Source: Hexactinellida sp. DTS-2022 (Eukaryota > Porifera > Hexactinellida). Taken from it: a DNA stretch of 64,000 nucleotides. This document shows, piece after piece, positions 22,096 to 33,701 of this stretch (within the stretch, counting starts at the first letter, position 1; each line of letters starts with the position of its first letter). The notes beneath the pieces are model-generated. The model saw only the letters and a program-made list of their open reading frames with translations, was not told where the DNA came from and did not search any database. The translations under genes were made by a program, and so were the position numbers. The stretch is taken from assembly GCA_028753945.1 (NCBI GenBank), contig JAPNXP010000013.1:2418001-2482000 (forward strand), in the 5' to 3' direction.

Positions 22096-23139
22096 TTTCA
22101 GGATTTTAATCAAGTTATGAAGCTATTTACACAAAACAGTATTCAGATTTATTTCATCGTGAATCCATTTAAGTATATTCGATTAATGTATATTTATTAC
22201 TAATTTGTAATCAGTTACTATCACTCTCTGCACTGTATTCTTGTACAGATAATCTAAGTCTATCACTTCATAAAATAATGTTCACCACTCAACAACAAAT
22301 ACTAGTATGTGTTACAACACTAAGACCAAAATATGCTTTCCTAATTTTATTCTTTCAATTTGTTCTAAACTTTTTTCTCAGCTTTCTTTTTTCAAATTAT
22401 TTTAGATAGTATTTTACATTATGGCTAAGAGATCTGAATGAAGTGTGGAATCATTTTATTAGGAATTTAGAAGGGGCAAAATGTCGAATTTGTCAGAAAA
22501 CAATTAGTTGTAAAGTTGGGAGCACAACAGGCTTAAAAAATCACCTCATGGTGCATGATATCCAACCATGCACAAAATTCAAAACGAAGACCCAATTCCA
22601 AAGAGACATGCTGCACAAAATTCGATTACTCTATTTCAAAAAAAGGAAACCTAAGATCAAGTGATTGCTAGGTTTGCTGCAGAGGACGGTTTGAATTATT
22701 CAAAGATATGTCTGAGTAAATTTATTCGGTCTGCTTTGCGAGATAAAGGTTTCGCGCCAATTAGGGATCACAAAACAGTTTATCAAATAGTAATCAGATA
22801 TGCAAAAATAGCAAATAAAAGCTGACCTCACAATTACAGGCCTTACTTCTCAATGATGAACTGCTCAGCGTAACCTTAGATGAGTACATCTCTATCAAGA
22901 ATAAACGATATATGAACTTAAATGTACATACTGCCAACGAATTTTGGAATCTTGGAATGGCGAGAATATATGGTAGGATGCCAGCTGAGAAGGTTCTAGA
23001 AAATTTAATTGAAATATTATAAGAGTTCAAAATTGATTTACATCAACATATTGTGAGCATCGTGTGACGGAGCCCCTGTCATGATAAAAATGGGGATACT
23101 TAGCTGTATACACCAACAAACTTGCATAGTACATGGAGT

Positions 23140-26100
23140 CGTGAACTACGTAATATAAGGACTGGAATCAACAATTAAAAAATGGACCATGGATGAAACA
23201 GAAGTGCATTGGATATTTTTGTATAATACATTCAGTTAGGAACTTTACAGGTGAAATATACTATATTTAGCTGAATTTAACTAAACGAGAAATATCCATC
23301 ATGATCATATCATTGAGGTCCATTCATTGTAAATATAACGTATTAATACGTATGTGAGAAACCGTACAGAATGCAGAATATGTGAAAAACACAATACAGA
23401 TTATGTGTAAACACTACAGAAACATTAAGGTTTAAATTTCTTTATTTTCCGGATATCTTTCTTTGCAGATGTTATTTCAGAGTTTATATTGCGAACCTTA
23501 TTGGCTAATATACAATTAGTGCATGTAGTTAGTATCTTCCTTATGATATTCCATCCAGAATTACTACAACCATCACAGTTATTCCTCCAATGCTCGCTAT
23601 ACCCATCAACCAATACGTATTCAGCTAAATGAATTAACACTTTTCTTGAAGGTGAGGAGTAGAATTGTTTCTTCAAAGAATCGTTTTCATCAAGTTTGGT
23701 AAATATTTTCCACAATACAATAATTGACTCGATTACAATATCTGAAGGCCATTTCAGAGAACCACGGTCGATATATCTTACAAGGTCATATTTTGTAGTT
23801 TCTGAAATTTCAATATCATTGTTCTCAGTTAGTTTTTGAACACAATGATGGATGTCGAGGTTAATAGAGTCTAGATCATGAATAACATCAATATATTGAT
23901 AATAGGATATGTGAATGGGTTCATCTGCTGTTGGGGAAAATGTGTTGATAAATTGCTTAAGGGTAAGTTCACTTTTGAATTGTTGTAATGAAAATAACTT
24001 AAGAATATTCGACAGGTTTAAGCGCCGTTGACTCTCTAAAATTTGAGAATATGTGATGTGATATTGAGCACCACTCATCATCCGATATAGTCCAAATTGA
24101 TGCTCAATAGGATCATTCTGGAGTCTAGAGCTAAGAACATACTCAAATCCACAATTCTGAATGAGATGTGCAATTATTAATGGGAAAGTAATACAATAAT
24201 GGCGAAAACTAATGAAAGTTTGTGCACTAAGTTTCCCACCCTTCCCAATAGTAGAACTCCACCGCTTATGCCAATTCGAAACTAAATCAAGATAAACAAA
24301 ACGCCAATCTTTGTCAGTAAGAGGTCTAGAATTCTCGTCATTCAAGCGCACATGCTTAAAAGGTGTATTTATGTTGAAGATCTTCCAAATTTTACTTAAT
24401 ACATCAACAAAGTTTGAAGTGTCATTTATAGATTCCGGATGTAAATCATTTTGAATTTTAAGAGCTGCACAAGTTGACTCGTTGAATACACGAAGTGCTA
24501 AATTAACGTTCTGACGTTCTAAACTAGTGGGCCAACATACCTTAGAACTTAGCCGGTGAGCTTGCTTCATAGTAGAATGTTGTTCACTCTTGTACAATTT
24601 TCGTATATCATTAAACTTTGCCTCATTCAGTTTAGTAGTAGAATTAGGGATTGAAGGAAAGAGTTGCATATCTGGATATGAAAACGTAAGATCATAATCC
24701 TTCAAGTTTAACCAATTGTTTCTCATCGATTTGATAATGTGAACAAAATCAAACAAGATATAAAGCTTTCTCTCTGGACAAGTTGGATGTTGAACAGCAG
24801 GAAGTAATGTCTTTTGATCAGAAGAAAACAATTAAAAAAAACGTACATTCAGGGGATAATTATCTGTAACGAGAACTTCAACAAATAAATCACACTTTTC
24901 TATATCGTTGATTTCAGAACTGACCATTGGGTATAATTCCTCAGCAGTAGAAAAGTTTGATGGGAGCAACCGTACAACTTGTGACCATTTTTTGGATAGA
25001 CTAGAAATCATTATGGAAAAACTTTTTTAGTTGGAGAAGTTGGATCAGTATCACCAATAACCTTTCCACCTAAACAAATAAAAAATTTAAATTTGCTTAA
25101 AAGTGCACAAGTATGTACTGCAAGTGAAACAACAGTATTTACCTTGATAAGAAATTGCTGGTGAAACGTGGATTTCGTCCATATTGAGAATAACATGTCG
25201 GTTCCTCTGAGAAAAATCAGCAGTTAACTTTTTAAGCAGATGTAAATATTCGGTATCCTATCCTATACTTGAGGATAGAACTCGAATTGACTTTGTTATT
25301 GGAAGAATAAGACAATCCAACGATTGAAAAAAACGATAGCAAGCGGGTGATATCAAATGTGCTTTTAAGGCAATGGTCTAGAAGGAAATAAGAGGTAAAC
25401 AATAAAGCACTACATGAGGTTAGAAAATTATAATCTCACCTGGGTAACTACGTTATATCTCCGTCTTTTTTCTGAAACTAGCGAGTTTTCAAGTTGGCAT
25501 ATAACGAACTGGAGGAAGGGTAATAAAGGTGTCCTGTGTTGCAGCTCACAGAGCTCAGTTAGTTCTGTATCTTCTAAAATTGATATAGACGACTGTATTT
25601 AATGGCTGCTTCTTTGATATTTACAAGAACATGGCTTGAATCAAATATCTCAGGGTTTGGCTCGAAATTTGAAATATCATCAATTAGGGATTCGATCTGC
25701 CGTAGGTCTGATATTCGCTTAAGATGCAAGGGCACTTGGTGTTGGCAACTAACGGCTGAAACCGTTAAATCTGAATTGATTGTTAACGTAGATTGGATGT
25801 TAACGGATTGGTCAAGGAGTTTTAGTTGTAAGATTTGCAAGGTGTTACTAGAGGATACCACACTATCCAATCTGGGCTTAGACGTAAATCAGGCAACTTA
25901 GTTCTAAGTTCCTCAAAAGAATCCAGAGCGAATCGTAATTTATCTTGTTGGTATTGAACAATGCTATCATGAAGACCTTGAGCAAAATATTCTTCTTCCT
26001 TAGATTCTCGACTAAAACGCTTTGATGTCTGAGCAGTTGAAGTAAAATGAGATGGAAAACCATGGGAAATAACTGGTACAGCGTTAGGACTGTACGTTGG

Positions 26101-26783
26101 TCTAATGCGTGGTGTTTCTGTGTAGGTACCATCAGCTTGGAGAACCCTGTCAACTCTTATAATGTCTTCCTCTCTAAAGTGGTTTAAATAAATGTGTTGT
26201 TCTCTGATAGGTCACCAGCTATATCTCTATGGAGAGCTCGAATCCATTGATTCTTCAATTCAGGTGGGCCTTTCGGCAATCTGAAAACAGTAGCACTGGG
26301 GTGACCTCTGTAATTCGTCTTACAGCCAAATACAGAACACATGTTAGGCATTACGTATAAGGTTTAGACTAACAAATATCAGTGAAAGATATACAAAGTA
26401 TTAAAAAGTCTAAATAAATTAAATAAGGACGAAGAATTGAGTACTAGCTGAACAACATATTAATCGGTAATGGCTATTAAATGATAATTGCTAAGAAAAT
26501 CTCCCGAGAAATCTCAAATTCATACTGTATAGATAATTTGAAAATTAATAAAATATAGTAAAATATAATTTTAAAGTTTATGGGTCATTAATAATATCTT
26601 ACATAATTACATTTAAAATGCATTCCTAACCAATTTTAAAAGTTAAATTCAGCTAAATATAGTATATTTCACCTGTAAAGTTCCTAACTGAATGTGTTAT
26701 ACAAAAATATCCAATGCACTTCTGTTTCATCCATGGTCCATTTTTTTATTGTTGATTCCAGTCCTTATATTACGTAGTTCACG
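23140..26783 (-). mobile_element. P-like element 1, inserted in the hAT transposase
   Basis: 3644 bp with 143-bp terminal inverted repeats (23140-23282 and 26641-26783; about two mismatches) starting CGTGAACTACGTAATATAAG. Flanked by a 7-bp duplication ATGGAGT (23133-23139 and 26784-26790). Removing element and one duplicate restores the hAT reading frame, which confirms the limits. TIR similarity suggests a fairly recent insertion. Confidence 0.9.
23425..26352 (-). pseudogene. P-element/THAP9-type transposase of element 1
   Basis: Begins at 26352 with a THAP finger: MPNMCSVFGCKTNYRG, then PPELKNQWIRALHRD; a frameshift follows near 26190 and the C-x2-H Cys is Tyr (IYLNHFREEDI). The middle part includes LNMDEIHVSPAISYQG at 25150-25200, a GT-AG intron, then GKVIGDTDPTSPTKK. 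The last 468 codons (24831-23425) are open, with LFDFVHIIKSMRNNW (Asp of the RNase H-like core), SRLQNDPIEHQFGLYRMMSG and a Cys-rich tail. One in-frame TAA at about 24833 replaces a Lys present in element 2. Role when intact: THAP-guided, GTP-using cut-and-paste transposase. Confidence 0.85.
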
Positions 26784-27100
26784 ATGGAGTGTATTTCGCT
26801 GTAGTTGCAGTTCTATACTCCAAGAGCCCAACTCCAATATTTATTCAGGGTATAGACGATGACTCAATGGCATCTAACTTGTTCATTGATTTTGATTGTG
26901 TCGACGATGATAGTGAAAATGGCGAAGTAATCGAAGACGCTTTGATCCCGCCTAGCAGGATGAATATACACACAGTAGTTACGAATGTTCGAAATGATGT
27001 TAGAATATTCAGACAATCACCACTGAAAAATGAAACCTACGTTGAAAAAATGTTAGGAAAAAAACTTAATTTGATCTTGGATTGCAACTCTATGGAATAA

Positions 27101-27295
27101 CTCCGGAGTTTTTTTAAGGTTGAGACCTTAGTGTATCTCAGCAAGGCCTTGGTGTAACTCAACACTCCACCGGCCGCGGTCGAACCGAATCGTGGTGTAA
27201 CTCAACACTGCACCGTCCGCGGCAGAACAGAATTGTGGTGCAACTCCAAAAATCTTGGCGCAAAATTTACACCAAGATCGCCCTTAAAAAATCCT
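27101..27295. mobile_element. GC-rich MITE in the hAT C-terminal region
   Basis: About 195 bp, clearly more GC-rich than its surroundings. Imperfect inverted ends GGAGTTTTTTTAAGG / CAGGATTTTTTAAGG. It has internal repeats of GGTGTAACTCAACACT and CCGCGG-type words. It interrupts the LDCN(T/S) region of the hAT transposase. Confidence 0.55.
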
Positions 27296-28090
27296 GGGAT
27301 AGCTTAAACAAAATTATGGATATATTTTTGACTTTGATAAACCATTATGCAATGCGATGATAGATGTTAACTCTAAACTTGATTTAAAAGAACTGGAATG
27401 GATAGAAAGTATCTCAGCTTGTTTAAATCCAATTGAAATGGGTAAGGCCGATATACCCATTTCAGATATATCCCGTGATTCTAATTTACTTGCTGCCTTA
27501 GGGATCTTTCAATTAATGTTCATTCAGCCTGATATAATTCATTCAGAATTTTCTCTAGAACTCTTATAGCAATTAAAGCGAAATTATCATGGCAGGCGGC
27601 AAACTAATACCGTTAATTTGATGAGATACTTTTTGGTTCCTAGTTGCATACAAGATCTTAGCATAACTAAAAAGGAAGTTCACAAGACAATGAAACAATT
27701 TCTTACTCAATTGGATTCACATTGTGATAGTATTGATGCTGAAGTAGATGATTATTAAAAACTCAATAAATTGGAAACAATGATGAAGTTGAATCAAATC
27801 TTTCTGAAAGTGAATCACTGCATAAACAGCTAGAGGATTCAATATAATTATCGACATCAGTTATGATTCATCAGAAACAGGATGTTGCGTTTCCTTCATT
27901 AAATATATTAATGGTTGTATTTGAAGTAAATGGAAATAAGCGAAATATTTCAATCTAGTTGATTGGGCATTGAGGACAATTCCTCCTACCAGTGTTGAGC
28001 GGAACGAGCTTTCTCTGCCGCAGCGCTAGCAATGTTCCATATTGTCAAACTATGCTACCTAAAACTATATAGGTTCCTAAGAGTACTTAC

Positions 28091-28201
28091 ATCTTCGATA
28101 GTTTCACTGAGCATCCATCTACCCTCTCTAAATTTAATGCGATATAGAATACCAGGGGTAAGACTTTTTACCCATGTTTTAGATTTATTATCAATAATCA
28201 T
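28091..28201 (-). CDS. Candidate first exon of unknown gene
   Basis: A 37-codon open stretch from the ATG at 28201 ends exactly at a consensus splice donor (GAAGAT|GTAAGT). It contains KTWVKSLTPGILYRIKF and REGRWMLSETIED. It is not recognised, and no second exon was found. It may be chance or part of an element. Confidence 0.22.
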
Positions 28202-28652
28202 GGGTGATTAATATATTATTGCTACAAAACCAAAAATATAATACATCATGAAATCTCATTGATCTTCCAAACTACTGTTATGAGATTTACACACATTATT
28301 TTTGATGATGCCATTCAGTTTGCATCTATCACTGACCTATATGTCAATAATAATTCATTTGTGGCTATAGCCTACCAAAATGTCTATTACCCCTAATTTA
28401 TGCCCACTGTGTGAGGTCATCAAATATATACCAAAATCTCTATGCAGAAACTCTTTCCATTTCTGTGATATATAGGAATACCACTATGAATATTGTAACA
28501 TCCAGTATTTGACTAGGAGCAGAACAAGGCTAGTTAGGCATCAAAGAATGAATCTGAATAAGAAACTAACATCAAAAAAGTAATGGAAAGTATGAAATAA
28601 ATAATTAATGTGTAATTTTTAATAAATTCCAACTCGTATTTTTTATATACAA
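28202..28652. other. Spacer, nothing recognised
   Basis: No supported feature. Confidence 0.45.
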
Positions 28653-29113
28653 CTAGCGCGTTTCGATGGCTAGGTCGCTTCGCGGCAGACCACAACCATA
28701 CACCAACCGGTTTGCAGTTGGTGTGTGGTTTATATACTTCTAACATTGATTATAAAGCGTAAATTGGCCTAAATTGTAGAATTTAAAAATTGTGAAATTA
28801 GTGATTATGTCATCATGCGATAATGAGTTAGCATATTGGCAATTTGGTATACCAACGTATCCGCATCATTAATGTACATGTTCTATTAATTTTTCAGATT
28901 TTTGTCTCTTAGAGGGCGAATTATGTCATATTAAATGAATTTTCAGGGTTCTCGACATGTGACACTGAAGTCATAATTTGTTGAAGTGTGATAATATTTA
29001 GTAGAAAATTCACATTTGGAAACCGTCCACTTTCTTCAATCAACTTGGAGCATACAAACAAATATATGCGCACATACACACATACCTACAGGTTTGTGTT
29101 TTAATAGTATAGA
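28653..29113 (-). mobile_element. Non-autonomous Helitron, copy B
   Basis: 461 bp; minus strand starts TCTATACTATTAAAACAC and ends …GCCGCGAAGCGACCTAGCC…CGCTAG. Insertion is between A (28652) and T (29114), as Helitrons do. The TGACGTCA box is mutated here (TGAAGTCA). Confidence 0.8.
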
Positions 29114-29273
29114 TTCCTAGAATGTAGATCTTCAACGGATTATTCATTTGAGTTTAAATCAAAATGAATATATTTTCATTATGGGTAGATATTAAAATCG
29201 CCTTTTGTCTTATCCCTGGTACACTGGAAATTTTCTCTGTGAAGTGCCCTTTATATAGTAGGCTATGTTAGTA

Positions 29274-29429
29274 CAGTGGATGCCGGTTATAAGCACATCG
29301 TCGTGAACTGCACTTGATGTGCTTTTAACCGACATAAATTATATAGGGTATATGGCAACCGTTTTCCAACATGGTGTTCTTATATCCGATATGTTCTTAT
29401 AACCGGTGTGCTTATATCCGACATCTACT
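29274..29429. mobile_element. Tc1/mariner-type MITE (same family as 52010-52184)
   Basis: 156 bp between TA dinucleotides. Ends CAGTGGATGCCGGTTATAAG and, inverted, CAGTAGATGTCGGATATAAG. Repeats of CGGTTATAAG/CGGATATAAG inside. Confidence 0.85.
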
Positions 29430-30019
29430 GTATTAACATAGTTCTATAAATATTGTAACCTCAGTGCGACACTTTACATATTTTGTAACCTGATAATTAT
29501 GTCTCGATTATTATAGACCTTTTAGGAACGATTAGATTGATTTTTCAAATGTAATGACGTGAGATTTCAGCTTTGCTCAACTAGAGCCTTTTGTTTAATT
29601 CACCTGGTGCACCAAAAATAAGTGAAATGGGATTAATAATAAGATCATGAGTTTCGAGAGCAATTCTTACTATTTGACTGTCATTTTCTATTTTTTATAA
29701 AAGAAATCTTATTTAACTTAAAAAGATTTTTCACTGGTATAACTTAGTATTGTAAAAGGATATCCTTTCAGAATGATTAGGAAACGCCCGAGACTCGATT
29801 GATTAATTTAAGCTGCTAACTAATGGACATTAAGTTTTCCTTTTTTTCACATACTTTAGAATGTATATGTTGCTAATTTAATTATTAACCTTGCTTCTTC
29901 TATTCATTCAAATTGTATCGGGTATATATTTGGATCATTTTGAATTAATAAAACTTTAGATTATATCTTGCTAATTATTTAATCTTTTTTATCGCCTCTA
30001 ATTCTAATTTTTCCTTTAG
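29430..30019. other. Probable intron upstream of the DRC5 exon
   Basis: AT-rich, ends with the polypyrimidine tract and AG (…TTTTTCCTTTAG) of the acceptor at 30019. No upstream DRC5 exon was identified in the window. Confidence 0.5.
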
Positions 30020-30989
30020 ATTTAGGCCTGTTTCAAATACATCTGAAATCACCAAATTGAATCATAATCTGGTAGACGATACTATTTCCATTTCTGCTGA
30101 ATTCATTCAAGAACTCAAGATCAATTATGTTCAACCTTCAGAAGACTTTCAAAATTCCGCTAATGAACAAAACAATGAGCTGTCCGATGATATATATTAC
30201 GACCGACCCAAATTGGGACATTTGAATTCCACATTTCTCTTTAATACGCTACACAGATTAGAGAGTCTTATAATATGTTATGGACTACATGATATTGGGA
30301 TGAACTTTGATTGGGCATATTTTACATTTTCTTCACAAGAAGCGATAAGCATTGCGAAAGGTCTAAAATATTCATCTAGTCTTCTTCATTTTGGCTTGAC
30401 AAAGAGTTTCTTAAAGTGTTCTCATATTAAATTAATATTGGCATCTCTATTTGACCACCCATCAATCACTAGTTTAGACTTTTCACATAATAAGATAAGT
30501 GACCTGAGTTTTAAATATTTTGGTAAACTACTCTCACATTTAAATTGTAGATTGGTAAGTATTGACCTTTCAAATAATATAATCGGATTTGAAGGAGCTC
30601 TTTTATTTTCTCTTGGTCTTGAAAAAAATACAACGTTAAAATATTTGAATCTCAGATTAAATAAATTAGGAGATGATGGGTCCGAACATTTATTTAGATC
30701 TTTAATGAAGAACAATACATTATGCACTCTGAATTTGAGTAGTAATTTATTAAGTGAAATATGTTGTAAAATCTTAGCAGAAACAATCGCTTTCAATACC
30801 AGGCTTATATCTCTTGATCTCAGTTGTAACAACTTCAATGAAACAGGGGGGAAATATTTGCAGGATAGAATGGAACAGAATTATAATCTTCTTGAATTTA
30901 ATCTTGCTCTCACTGGAATTTCACAAGAGAGTGATACGTTTATTTCACAAATGTTAGGAAGAAATTTAAAAATCGAAACTCGTATTTAG
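30020..30989 (+). CDS. TCTE1: Dynein regulatory complex subunit 5-like (TCTE1), last exon
   Basis: Open from a splice acceptor at 30019 to TAG at 30987-30989, about 323 codons; the N-terminal part must lie on upstream exons. Residues for LFNTLHRLESLIICYGLHDI and GMNFDWAYFTF match the pre-LRR region of DRC5. About six ribonuclease-inhibitor-type leucine-rich repeats follow (SLDFSHNKISD, SIDLSNNIIGFEGA, YLNLRLNKLGDDG, TLNLSSNLLSE, SLDLSCNNFNETGG, EFNLALTGISQESD). The ISQESD ending is characteristic of DRC5. DRC5 is an axonemal nexin-dynein linker subunit needed for ciliary and sperm motility. It is the only confident host gene here and is intact; AATAAA follows at 31071. Confidence 0.85.
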
Positions 30990-31070
30990 TGCGGCTTTAC
31001 TTCTTGAATTAACATATGTTGCAACAATTCATAGTTACTGCCTTTATTTTGAAACTGTTATAGTACATAT

Positions 31071-31076
31071 AATAAA
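31071..31076 (+). terminator. Polyadenylation signal of the DRC5-like gene
   Basis: AATAAA 82 bases after the stop codon. Confidence 0.6.
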
Positions 31077-31208
31077 TATTACACGATGAATTACTATTTT
31101 GGGGATTCCCTAGGTATTTAGATCCTTCAACATGCCAGATCCCATTGCGATGCTACCTGGAATATGAAATTACAAATCCTGTGAATTTCTGAAACATTTT
31201 ATATATCA

Positions 31209-32772
31209 CTAGCGCGCTTCGCTTGTTAGTTCGCTTCGCGGCAGAAGACAACCACACACCAACTGCTTTGCTGTTGGTGCATAGACTCCTTTAATAGAAG
31301 GACTAGTATCTGACAATCTGGGATTGCGGAACTTGGGTCCCAATTTCAATTTGGGTCCCATCATATCTTGGGTTGTACACATGCTAGAACCTTCATCTTG
31401 GTGAATAACATGGGATTTTAGGGGTAAGAAATCAATTTATTACACTTTTGACCTTTTACCACGTCACCTAAAGGTCATTTTAACACAAATAGTCTTTATA
31501 AATATGTATATATTTCTATGATCAGAGTTGTTTGAAGAAACTTCAAACCTACGGGCTGATTTTTTGCATGCAGGGGTATTTTGGGTCTGGCTCGGACAAG
31601 TTCGAGTATTAAAGCAAAATTCATACCTACAATGTAATTATGATGTCATTATCACCTTTTCGAAAATGTGAAAATTCACAAATTAGCTTATAACTCACGC
31701 TCCATGAGAGATAGAAACGTGAAAAATTAATACAACATGTAAATTAATAGCACCTACATATCTCCCACCAACATATATCCCCAAAGTGGTAAAGATTACT
31801 AATTTTCTAATCAAACGTATTTTCTAAATAATACTTCATCATGATAATGCAAAAATTGGAAAATAAGTTAGCATATTTGTGATTTTGGTGGGAGATATGT
31901 AGGTGGTATTAATTTTTCACGTTTCTATCTCTCATGGAGCGTGAGATATAAGCTAATTTGTGAATTTTCACATTTTCGAAAAGGTGATAATGACGTCAGA
32001 ATTACATTGTGGGTATGAATTTTGCTTTAAGACTCGAACTAGTCCGAGCCAGACCCAAAATACCCCTGCATGCAAAAAGTCAGCCCCGTAGGTCTTGTAG
32101 TTTCTTCAATCAACTCTGATCATAGAAATATAAACATATTTATAAACACTATTTGTGTTAAAATGACCTCTAGGTGACGTGGTAAAAGGTCAAAAGTAAA
32201 ATAAATTGATTTCATATCCCTAAATCCCATGTTAGCAACAAGATGAAGGTTCTAGCATGTGTACAACCCAAGATATGATGGGACCCAAATTGAACTTGGG
32301 ACCCAAGTTCCGCAATCCCAGATTGTCAGATACTAGTCCTTCTATTAAAGGAGTCTATGGGTTGGTGTGTGGTTTATAAACTTCAAACCTTGATTATAAA
32401 GCGTAAATAGGCCTAAAATAGGCCAATTTACAATGTGAAAGTTTAGTGATTACGTCATCATATGTTGAGATAGCAAATTGGCAATCTGGTGTGACCAATG
32501 TGTCCGTATCATTAATGTGCATATTCCTGATTTTTATCTCTTAGATGCGCAAATTATGTGCGATTAAGAGAATTTTCGGTGTTTTCGAATTGTTAGAATG
32601 ACGTCATAACTTGTCGAGGTGTGAGAAAATTTGAGTGGAAACCTCAACTTGTTGGCGGGTTCCAAAAGTTACCCCTTTATGCCAAAAATCAAATTTGCAA
32701 ACCGTCCACTTTCTTCCATCAACTCGGAACATACAAACAAATATATAAAGGTTTGTGTTTTAATAGTATAGA
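31209..32772 (-). mobile_element. Non-autonomous Helitron, copy C, with a foldback inside
   Basis: Minus strand starts TCTATACTATTAAAACAC (32772) and ends …GCGAAGCGAACTAACAAGCG…CGCTAG (31209), between A and T. It carries TGACGTCA at 32599-32606 and a 1080-bp foldback at 31280-32359. Confidence 0.8.
31280..32359. mobile_element. Long foldback (palindromic) element
   Basis: Arms of about 500 bases (31280-31790 and 31880-32359) starting CATAGACTCCTTTAATAGAA mirror each other with few mismatches around a ~90-base loop. Flanking GTTGGTG occurs at 31273-31279 and 32361-32367, consistent with a 7-bp target duplication in the Helitron. No coding region. Confidence 0.85.
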
Positions 32773-32945
32773 TTTGAATAACTTTAGGAGTTGGTTAATT
32801 CTTATAAATTCGTTTTTATGTCTCTCTATATATTTAAATTTAGCCATAAATTTCGATGCCATGTTAGTTTTGTTCTTTCATTAAATAATGATTTAATTAT
32901 ATTATTGTTATCAGAATAGTAATGTAATGTGCACAATATAAATAC

Positions 32946-33300
32946 CCAGGCGGGGAACATCCATTTCAAAATTGGTACGGCGGAAGATTTATAATATTTA
33001 AGTGGTACGGCGACGACGGACTCCCAAGATACAAATTCGTTATTAACTATTTAATCGTCATTGTTCCAGTGTTTGTATACACCGTTAACCTTTCAATTTA
33101 TGGTCGTAGCATCCGTATCCGTTGTACCACACATAAATTTGTAGTTGTTTTTAGCGGGTAAGTCCATTTCATTTTAGCATTGTGTGATTAAGCCCCCAAT
33201 ATTTGGAAATATTTTGAAAATGAGATGCGGCGACCCCGGACCACTCTGAAAAGTGTTACGGCGCTCGCCGTACCTGACGCACCGGGTATGCCGCCCCTGC
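32946..33300. repeat. GC-richer patch with hAT-like ends
   Basis: Ends CAGGCGGGGAACATCC and, inverted, CAGGGGCGGCATACCC. Repeats of GGTACGGCG / GTTACGGCG inside. No target duplication seen, so the limits are tentative. Confidence 0.4.
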
Positions 33301-33701
33301 CGGAATACCGATATTGACTTTGAGATCCTGAATCATCAACTTAATTACCTCCTTTTTATAATAATTTATCTGTAAAAATGATTTATCTGATTGTAATTTC
33401 CAATTTAATTAATTATCAGTATTGATTATGTAGAGATAGCGTAGCATGTAGTATTGCATGTGAATAATTTTTTAACATTCGAAATTTTTCATTAAGTTGC
33501 CAGGAGATGGTTGATTCTATTTTAAATATTTTTTGACGTTATATTTATGTTATTCCATAGCCTACTCTATATATGGCCCAACATTAAAAAAACCATGGAT
33601 ATTTTAGAAGTCATAACTCGTAATTGAATTCAATATTGTAGTAATTACAATAATAAAGACACGTTAACAATAGTTACTAAGTTTGAATAATAATTATATA
33701 A

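Larger units (their letters stand above)
22419..27850 (+). pseudogene. hAT transposase with BED zinc finger, interrupted
   Basis: Starts with a BED finger: WNHFIRNLEGAKCRICQKTI (CxxC) and LKNHLMVH (HxxxH). After frameshifts it continues ARFAAEDGLNYSKI, then SVTLDEYISIKNKRYMNLNV with the DEY/DDY-like catalytic region, then WNLGMARIYGRMPAEK. At 23139/26784 the frame runs through the P-like insertion site: …CIVHGV joins YFAVVAVLYSKSP, the CxxHxxxL…VLY motif of hAT transposases. The C-terminal part has KKLNLILDCNS, broken by a MITE, then SKLDLKELEWIESISACLNP. Many stops; dead. Role when intact: cut-and-paste transposition. Confidence 0.75.
22390..28010 (+). mobile_element. Decayed hAT transposon (approximate limits), split by a P-like element
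   Basis: Limits are set by the coding traces (22419-27850). The sequence GTGTTGAGCGGAACGAG at about 27993 may mark another terminus. The element is interrupted by 23140-26783 and by a MITE at about 27101-27295. Confidence 0.5.

Noticed and set aside
30422..30838. 138-codon antisense frame in the LRR exon
   Set aside because: Shadow of the DRC5-like coding strand; its composition follows the sense repeats.
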